From assembly GCA_002721825.1 (NCBI GenBank), contig PBLS01000021.1:1-64000 (forward strand): a DNA stretch of 64,000 bases, given 5' to 3'. Of this stretch, positions 59,642 through 64,000 are shown piece after piece. Within the stretch, counting starts at the first letter, position 1, and the number at the start of each line of letters is the position of its first letter. A model generated the notes under the pieces. That model saw only the letters and a list, made by a program, of their open reading frames with translations. It did not search any database and was not told the origin of the DNA. The translations under genes and the position numbers were made by a program. Source of the DNA: Magnetovibrio sp. (lineage in GTDB: Bacteria > Pseudomonadota > Alphaproteobacteria > Rhodospirillales > Casp-alpha2).

Positions 59642-60088
59642 TCAATGACATGCTTTTCCCAGTACCTTTAGGCGCCAATAATTATAGGGAAGGGGAGTCA
59701 CAAACCCAGCTAAAAGCATTATAGGAACTACTTCCCAATTTAAGATTGCGCCACCCGTGATTACTACGTCAACAGCATTCATAGCAACTTCCATAGAAAT
59801 CATTGATATCAAAGACATTCCAAGTGCTGTTTTAAAAGCTAATATAAATGCCATTTGACGGCTAAGGACAAGTGTCTCTAAAATAATTGAAGTCAGTAAC
59901 CCATTAATAATAGCTAAAATCATTATTAAGAGCGTAGGAAAAGGAATGCTCGTTATTTGAAAAAAGGCGATGGTCCCAAAATCACCTATGGAACAACCGA
60001 TAAGGCACCAAAGTGTGTTATATAATGCAATTCGCCATGTACTTTTGCATCGCCAGTCAATATGAAAATTTGCCATAAAATTATTCAT
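59642..60088 (-). CDS. DUF4396 family membrane protein
   Basis: A 148-residue protein with four predicted hydrophobic segments. The N-terminal 'WRIALYNTLWCLIGCSIGDFGTIAFF' matches the C-x3-GC signature of DUF4396, and the C-terminal 'VPIMLLAGFVTPLPYNYWRLKVLGKACH' fits the same family. The family is often seen near copper-related genes, but its function is not established. It lies 73 bases upstream of trpG on the same strand and could be co-transcribed with it. Confidence 0.7.
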   Translation of the reverse strand: MNNFMANFHIDWRCKSTWRIALYNTLWCLIGCSIGDFGTIAFFQITSIPFPTLLIMILAIINGLLTSIILETLVLSRQMAFILAFKTALGMSLISMISMEVAMNAVDVVITGGAILNWEVVPIMLLAGFVTPLPYNYWRLKVLGKACH

Positions 60089-60198
60089 CAGTAACTCTAA
60101 TTAGTAATTACCCATATTTAAAATGTGAGACACGCTGCAAAAAACGATTAAATTATTATAATAAACAGCGTTTTATAACTCTTTTCTAATTTCTTACT

Positions 60199-60712
60199 TT
60201 ATTCAATCCACGGTTTCAGTCTCGGTATCCAGCGAGGAACTTGACGACAGTAGTCCTCGTAATGTGCCCCAAATCGGACAGCCAGTCCTTTTTCCTCAAC
60301 AAATGGGATATAAATTAGATTTAGTATAATAAAAGTGAAGCACCAAATTAAAACCCCTGAATTTCGGGAAACAAAAACTTCCCCAAAAAGCATTAAGAAA
60401 ACGGATAACATCATAGGGTTGCGAACATATCGAAACGGGCCGCGCAAAACAAAATTCCGCGGCGGGTCCCGAGGTGCTGGGGTTCCAGCCCCGATAACTA
60501 AAAATAGACGATTGGTCCACGCCGCTAAAAAAAAGCCAATGACAAATATTATATAACCCAGCCAAGATATTGCATCATCTATCTGGGGTGATTTGCCGCC
60601 CCAATATGCTCCCTGTCCAAACCACAAAATTAATGCCGGTATAAAAAACTAATACTGTACCTGGTAAAATAACTAGAGCACTCACGTAGGACCTTATTAG
60701 ATAACGATTCAC
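60199..60712 (-). pseudogene. isoprenylcysteine carboxyl methyltransferase-family protein, frameshifted
   Basis: The track shows only 60199-60627, which contains the family core 'RGPFRYVRNPMMLSVFLMLFGE' and 'FVEEKGLAVRFGAHYEDYCRQVPRWIP' (in parts). The missing start lies upstream in another frame: GTG at 60712, preceded by GGAAAGG at a proper distance, gives 'SALVILPGTVLVF'. The frame is lost in a run of six T (A in plus-strand 60643-60648). Removing one T joins it exactly to 'IPALILWFGQGAYW'. The restored protein, about 170 residues with several membrane helices, is a typical methyltransferase of this membrane family. Natural substrates of bacterial members are mostly unknown. Confidence 0.75.
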
Positions 60713-60883
60713 AACTTGAACCTTTCCACTTCATCATAGCAACATTTAGAGTATGTTCTTCATAGTCATCAATAAATAAAGCTCCATAAGTTTTACCATT
60801 ACCATCGCTATCCTTATAGAAAACGTTTATCTTAAAAATCAACGATTAGTCTAATGGTTGTCATTATTAAGAGATTTTTCAAT

Positions 60884-61228
60884 ATGGCTTCAAAAAGAAA
60901 CCCATTAAAGCTCAACAAACTACAACTACGTACCCTGGCTCTAGCGCAGATGATTGCAGCCAACCCTGATCTTTCCAGGCGTGATCAAAAAAACGGCGAG
61001 GTTACGTTGCTCCATCTACCGGAACCACATGGTGATCATCTCCATATTGGTGAGTTTATTGTATCAGCACGTGACGCTAGCGGCTTCTCAAACGCTTCTG
61101 TATGGGCTGCGTTGGAACGTAAAGGCCTACTACGACGAAACAATCCAATTACCGCAACTTTATCACCCGACGGTCTTGCCTATGAAACTGGGCTGGTTGA
61201 TCAGGTTCTTAGACCTTCTGATCATTAA
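60884..61228 (+). CDS. conserved alphaproteobacterial hypothetical protein
   Basis: A 114-residue soluble protein starting at the ATG of MASKRNPLKLNKLQLRTLALAQ. The segment 'LLHLPEPHGDHLHIGEFIVSARDASGFSNASVWAALERKGLL' (in parts) ends in a helix-turn-helix-like stretch with 'NPITATLSPDGLAYETG'. I recall similar uncharacterised proteins in Rhodospirillales. The His-rich 'HGDHLH' could bind metal, but this is speculative. I prefer ATG 60884 to the ORF-track start at 60854. A GIY-YIG gene follows after 5 bases. Confidence 0.7.
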   Translation: MASKRNPLKLNKLQLRTLALAQMIAANPDLSRRDQKNGEVTLLHLPEPHGDHLHIGEFIVSARDASGFSNASVWAALERKGLLRRNNPITATLSPDGLAYETGLVDQVLRPSDH

Positions 61229-61233
61229 AGAAC

Positions 61234-61491
61234 ATGGAAATGTGTTTTGTATACGTTCTAGGATGTAGTGAATCTAAGGGTAAAACTCGGACCTATGTAG
61301 GTTGGACCACAGATCTTGAACGCCGAACAAAAGAACACAATTCCGGAACAGGCGCACGCTCAACAAGGGGGAGGACATGGCATTTGCTTTATGCCGAAAT
61401 GTATACTAATCGCCGTGAGGCAATGAGGCGTGAATGGAATCTTAAACGGGATACAAATATGCGAAATGAAATACGTAGATGTATGATTTAG
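61234..61491 (+). CDS. GIY-YIG nuclease family protein (YhbQ-like)
   Basis: An 85-residue single-domain protein of the UvrC N-terminal (GIY-YIG) superfamily. 'FVYVLGCSESKGKTRTYVGWTTDLERRTKEHNSG' (in parts) contains the Y-V-L ... Y-V-G pair and catalytic Arg; 'ARSTRGRTWHLLYAEMYTNRREAMRREWNLKR' carries the conserved Glu-x-x-x-Lys helix. The function of such stand-alone domains is uncertain. It ends inside the next small frame. Confidence 0.85.
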   Translation: MEMCFVYVLGCSESKGKTRTYVGWTTDLERRTKEHNSGTGARSTRGRTWHLLYAEMYTNRREAMRREWNLKRDTNMRNEIRRCMI

Positions 61492-61586
61492 AAGATTTGA
61501 ACCGACAAGGGCGTGAAGGCGAAGCTGCTATTATTAAGGTATATAGAGATTTAGCCGGCATTCACGTACCATCCAAAAAAGGATAA
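61479..61586 (+). CDS. small hypothetical protein between GIY-YIG gene and isomerase
   Basis: A 35-residue frame, too short for the track, starting at an ATG that overlaps the end of the GIY-YIG gene and ending 6 bases before the next start. It reads MYDLEDLNRQGREGEAAIIK and continues with 'VYRDLAGIHVPSKKG'. The tight packing between two real genes and the protein-like composition favour a genuine small gene or the 3' remnant of one. I recognise no homologue. Confidence 0.4.
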   Translation: MYDLEDLNRQGREGEAAIIKVYRDLAGIHVPSKKG

Positions 61587-61592
61587 ATATAG

Positions 61593-62381
61593 ATGCCTAA
61601 TTTTGCCGCTAACCTAACTATGCTATACAGTGAGCTCCCAATGTTTGAGCGGCTTAAAGCTGCTACTAATTCTGGTTTCAAAGCGGTCGAAATATTATTC
61701 CCATACGAACATGAGGCGCCCGAATTAGCAGAAAAATTACGTGACGCCGGTTTAGAAATTGTATTGATTAACTTTCCGGCTGGTGACTGGCCTAACGAAC
61801 GAGGCTTTTCCGCTATTCCAGGGCGAGAAAAGGAATTTGAAGAAAATGTTGAAACTACGTTACAGTACGCTCAAACAATTCATTGCCAAAGAGTTCACAT
61901 AATGGCGGGAATCGTTGAGGGTGGACTTAAAAATACTCGCGCTGTTGATACATACCTTTCAAACCTTACTTACGCAGCGGAGGTTTTTGGACAGAAAGGC
62001 ATAGCCGTGCTCATTGAGCCATTAAACGACCTTGCTGTACCCGGTTACTTAATTTCTCACCAGTGGGAAGCCCGCGAAATAATAGATCGAGTGGGTCATG
62101 ATAATCTTGGCTTACAATTTGACTTTTTTCATGCTCAGATAATGGAAGGGAACCTTGCTGTGAGACTAAAAGAATTTCTCCCAATTATCCGCCACATCCA
62201 AATTGCCGGTGTACCCGAACGCCATGAACCGGATATTGGAGAGATTAATTACAAGTACCTTTTCAACTTATTAGATGAACTCGGTTACAACGAATGGGTA
62301 GGCTGCGAGTATATACCAAAAACCACTACGGAAGAGGGGCTTGGGTGGTTTCATAAGATCAATAATACAAATTTGGTTTAA
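61593..62381 (+). CDS. hyi: hydroxypyruvate isomerase family protein
   Basis: A 262-residue xylose isomerase-like TIM barrel. It begins 'PNFAANLTMLYSELPMFERLKAA', with 'GFKAVEILFPYEHEAPELAEKL', 'VLIEPLNDLAVPGYLISHQWEAREIID' and 'GLQFDFFHAQIMEGNL' (in parts) holding the metal-site Glu, Asp and His, and ends 'WVGCEYIPKTTTEEGLGWF'. Members interconvert hydroxypyruvate and tartronate semialdehyde, or 2-oxo-tetronate isomers; the exact substrate cannot be fixed. No glyoxylate carboligase or reductase gene is next to it. Confidence 0.85.
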   Translation: MPNFAANLTMLYSELPMFERLKAATNSGFKAVEILFPYEHEAPELAEKLRDAGLEIVLINFPAGDWPNERGFSAIPGREKEFEENVETTLQYAQTIHCQRVHIMAGIVEGGLKNTRAVDTYLSNLTYAAEVFGQKGIAVLIEPLNDLAVPGYLISHQWEAREIIDRVGHDNLGLQFDFFHAQIMEGNLAVRLKEFLPIIRHIQIAGVPERHEPDIGEINYKYLFNLLDELGYNEWVGCEYIPKTTTEEGLGWFHKINNTNLV

Positions 62382-62396
62382 AGCATTATAGCTCTT

Positions 62397-62522
62397 ATGC
62401 TCGATTGTATCGGAGAAGAACTAGGGGAAACAGAAAACTTATCCTTATACTTAAAAGACCGGAAAACACGTTTTCTAAGTCAAGAGCAAGTCAACGCGCT
62501 CGAAAATCGCTTTCCTAATTAG
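62397..62522 (+). CDS. small hypothetical protein, 41 residues
   Basis: An ATG-to-TAG frame between hyi and the monooxygenase gene, absent from the track. It encodes a charged peptide, with 'LSLYLKDRKTRFLSQEQVNALENRF' as its protein-like part (read in pieces). It fills the gap between two real genes on the same strand. Not recognised; it might be a remnant. Confidence 0.35.
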   Translation: MLDCIGEELGETENLSLYLKDRKTRFLSQEQVNALENRFPN

Positions 62523-62540
62523 CCAGAGAGAAAATTATAA

Positions 62541-62825
62541 GTGTACGTTATTACAGTCACCTTTAGTATCAAACCAGTTTACTTAAGCAATTTTATGGCA
62601 GTGATGCTGGAAAATTCTAAAGCTTCGTTAGAGAAAGAAAAAGGGTGTCACCAATTCGATGTGTGCGTCGATCCTGAAAACCCCAACATAATTTTTCTTT
62701 ATGAACTTTATACTGACAAGTCTGCCTTCGAAGCCCACCTTGCATCCACGCACTTCAACGAATTCAACAAAAAAACCGCAAATTGGATCGAGATTAAGAA
62801 TGTTCGTGCCTACGAGAAGCTATAG
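62541..62825 (+). CDS. ABM-domain putative monooxygenase
   Basis: A 94-residue dimeric alpha/beta-barrel (antibiotic biosynthesis monooxygenase) domain. 'VITVTFSIKPVYLSNFMAVMLENSKASLEKEKGCHQFDVCVDPENPNIIFLYELYTDKSAFEAHLAS' (read in parts) shows the typical beta-alpha pattern and the 'GC.qFdv..d..np..i.lyE.Y.d..Af..H' signature. Cofactor-free quinol oxidation has been shown for YgiN; the substrate here is unknown. GTG start after GAGAGAAAA. Confidence 0.8.
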   Translation: MYVITVTFSIKPVYLSNFMAVMLENSKASLEKEKGCHQFDVCVDPENPNIIFLYELYTDKSAFEAHLASTHFNEFNKKTANWIEIKNVRAYEKL

Positions 62826-62853
62826 TTAATCAGTCGTTATGCAGCCTAAAATC

Positions 62854-64000
62854 CTATAATAAATGTCCAAATTCCTGATTTTTTAGCTTACGTCTTTGAA
62901 TCTTTCCACTTACCGTTTTTGGTAGCCCCTTAACAAATTCAATCTTTCTTGGGTATTTATAGGGCGCGGTAATTTTCTTAGAAAAATTTTTTAACTCCGC
63001 TATTAAGTCATCACTTTCTAGAAAACTCTCATTAAGAACAATAAACGCCTTAACCACCTGACCTCGCTCTGAATCTGGACTAGCAACCGCAGCGCATTCT
63101 CGAACCGCTGGATGCTCCATAAGTGCATTTTCGACCTCCAAAGGGCCAATACGATAGCCAGCAGAATTAATCACATCGTCACCACGGCCTTTATAAAACA
63201 GATAACCATCCTTATCCATTTGAACTTCATCACCGGTAATGAACCATTCCTCACTATCGATCATAACTCGACAGGAACTAGTCTGTTTAGCATCGTGAAG
63301 ATACTCAAGCATCATTTGAGGATTAGGCAATTTAATCACGAGCCGCCCCGTTTTATCGGCAGGAAGAAACTCATTTCTATCATCTATCACTGCTGTCTCA
63401 ATGCCGGGTAAGGGGCGTCCCATAGCCCCTGGTTTCACTAGCATGCACGGATAATTTAAAATGGTCATCAGCGTCTCTGTCTGTCCATAGCCATCTAATA
63501 GCGGCCCACCACTCGTCATTTTGCACCACCTAGTAACTATCTCGGGGTTGACCGATTCCCCGGCCGAAACGGTCAATCGAAGAGCACTGAGATCAAATTC
63601 GGTAATATCTTGTTGAATAATATGACGAAGCTCTGTTGCAGCAGCGCAAAATACTGTCACTTTATAACGTTGTAAAAGTTTAAGCCGTATTTCGGGTTCA
63701 AAAGGACCATCGTAAGTAAATGCCGCTGCTCCGCAGCTCCACGGGCCAAAAAGAACGCTCGTACCCGATTTACTCCAACCCGTATCTGCACTGCACCAAA
63801 TTGTGTCATTTTCAGAAAGATCAAGCCAATACCAGGCTGACACTCGCCAAGCAAAAATAGCTCTAGATGCGTGTAATACTCCTTTCGGCTTTCCCGTCGA
63901 ACCCGAAGTGTAATATAAAATTGCCGGGTCTCCAGACCTAATCTTTGGTGCAACAAATATCTCCGATTGTTCTGCGAGCGCAGTTTCAAAATTTATCCAA
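62854..64000 (-). CDS. acyl-CoA synthetase (AMP-forming), C-terminal part
   Basis: The frame runs off the right edge, so the N-terminus is missing. Reading from the edge, the AMP-binding motif YYTSGSTGKPKG appears about 30 residues in, upstream of the track's start at 63843. Next come 'DGYGQTETLMTI', 'EWFITGDEVQMDKDGYLFYKGRGDDVINSAGYRIGPLEVE' (in parts) and the catalytic Lys in 'LPKTVSGKIQRRKLK'. The pattern resembles medium-chain acyl-CoA synthetases. It activates a carboxylate to an acyl-AMP and then an acyl-CoA; the substrate is unknown. It faces the monooxygenase gene. Confidence 0.88.
   Translation of the reverse strand, partial: WINFETALAEQSEIFVAPKIRSGDPAILYYTSGSTGKPKGVLHASRAIFAWRVSAWYWLDLSENDTIWCSADTGWSKSGTSVLFGPWSCGAAAFTYDGPFEPEIRLKLLQRYKVTVFCAAATELRHIIQQDITEFDLSALRLTVSAGESVNPEIVTRWCKMTSGGPLLDGYGQTETLMTILNYPCMLVKPGAMGRPLPGIETAVIDDRNEFLPADKTGRLVIKLPNPQMMLEYLHDAKQTSSCRVMIDSEEWFITGDEVQMDKDGYLFYKGRGDDVINSAGYRIGPLEVENALMEHPAVRECAAVASPDSERGQVVKAFIVLNESFLESDDLIAELKNFSKKITAPYKYPRKIEFVKGLPKTVSGKIQRRKLKNQEFGHLL

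Noticed and set aside
60630-60842. 70-residue minus-strand frame as a gene
   Set aside because: Its second half is an off-frame reading of the true start of the methyltransferase-family gene. The remaining part begins at TTG and has no recognised homology.
53588-62825. Biosynthetic or defence island
   Set aside because: The accessory genes here are scattered single enzymes on both strands; no nuclease-effector pairs, transposases, integrases, repeats or CRISPR arrays are visible. The lone GIY-YIG domain is of the common small YhbQ type.

Overview
The window looks like a chromosomal segment of an alphaproteobacterium, probably a free-living marine or Rhodospirillales-like lineage. The evidence is gene content and order. 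A complete nuoA-N operon runs into birA-coaX-rnj-mce. It is followed by proS-lolC-lolD, dnaE, rpsB-tsf-pyrH-frr-uppS-cdsA-dxr-rseP-bamA-skp-lpxD-fabZ-lpxA-lpxI-lpxB, then gltA, gltX, lexA, moeA-moaC-trpC-trpD-trpG. This is the usual alphaproteobacterial housekeeping neighbourhood. Base composition is moderately AT-rich (about 33-47% GC by hand count of sample lines), except the first ~1 kb, which is near 58-60% GC. I see no tRNA, rRNA, CRISPR array, insertion sequence or phage gene.

Layout. (1) 1-8.6 kb is accessory: the end of a GC-rich FAD-dependent amine oxidase-like gene, a cupin gene broken by an in-frame TAA, a MetE C-domain-like methyltransferase, a fumarate reductase-like flavoprotein with its iron-sulfur partner, an orphan radical SAM/SPASM protein, an SDR with a degenerate active site, and gloB on the opposite strand. 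(2) 8.8-26.7 kb is the respiratory complex I operon plus biotin ligase, pantothenate kinase, RNase J and methylmalonyl-CoA epimerase, ending near a strong hairpin. (3) 27.3-30.7 kb holds proS and the lipoprotein-release transporter lolC/lolD. (4) 30.6-32.3 kb is a minus-strand nitrile hydratase operon (alpha, beta, accessory protein) with the cobalt-type CTLCSC motif, set between lolD and dnaE. (5) 32.5-50.5 kb carries replication, translation, UMP kinase, isoprenoid, outer-membrane assembly and lipid A genes, all on the plus strand. (6) 50.5-59.6 kb carries citrate synthase, glutamyl-tRNA synthetase, LexA, molybdopterin and tryptophan genes, mostly on the minus strand. A small lipoprotein gene sits between gltX and lexA, where many relatives carry comEC. 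(7) 59.6-64 kb is accessory: two membrane proteins (one frameshifted), small conserved proteins, a GIY-YIG nuclease-like protein, a hydroxypyruvate isomerase-like protein, an ABM-domain monooxygenase and the 3' part of an acyl-CoA synthetase.

The most striking observation is a set of single-base lesions in otherwise intact reading frames. The essential gene pyrH has an in-frame TGA where an Arg codon is expected. The cupin has a TAA where Glu is expected. The isoprenylcysteine methyltransferase-like gene has one extra T in a six-T run. Either the sequence contains errors, or the genome is eroding, or some of these sites are decoded by readthrough or slippage. TGA is used as an ordinary stop by many genes here, so global TGA reassignment is not supported. 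I did not find a clear-cut new multi-gene system. The best candidates for new biology are the pyrH stop, the flavoprotein/iron-sulfur pair with an altered third cluster motif, and the active-site-degenerate SDR.
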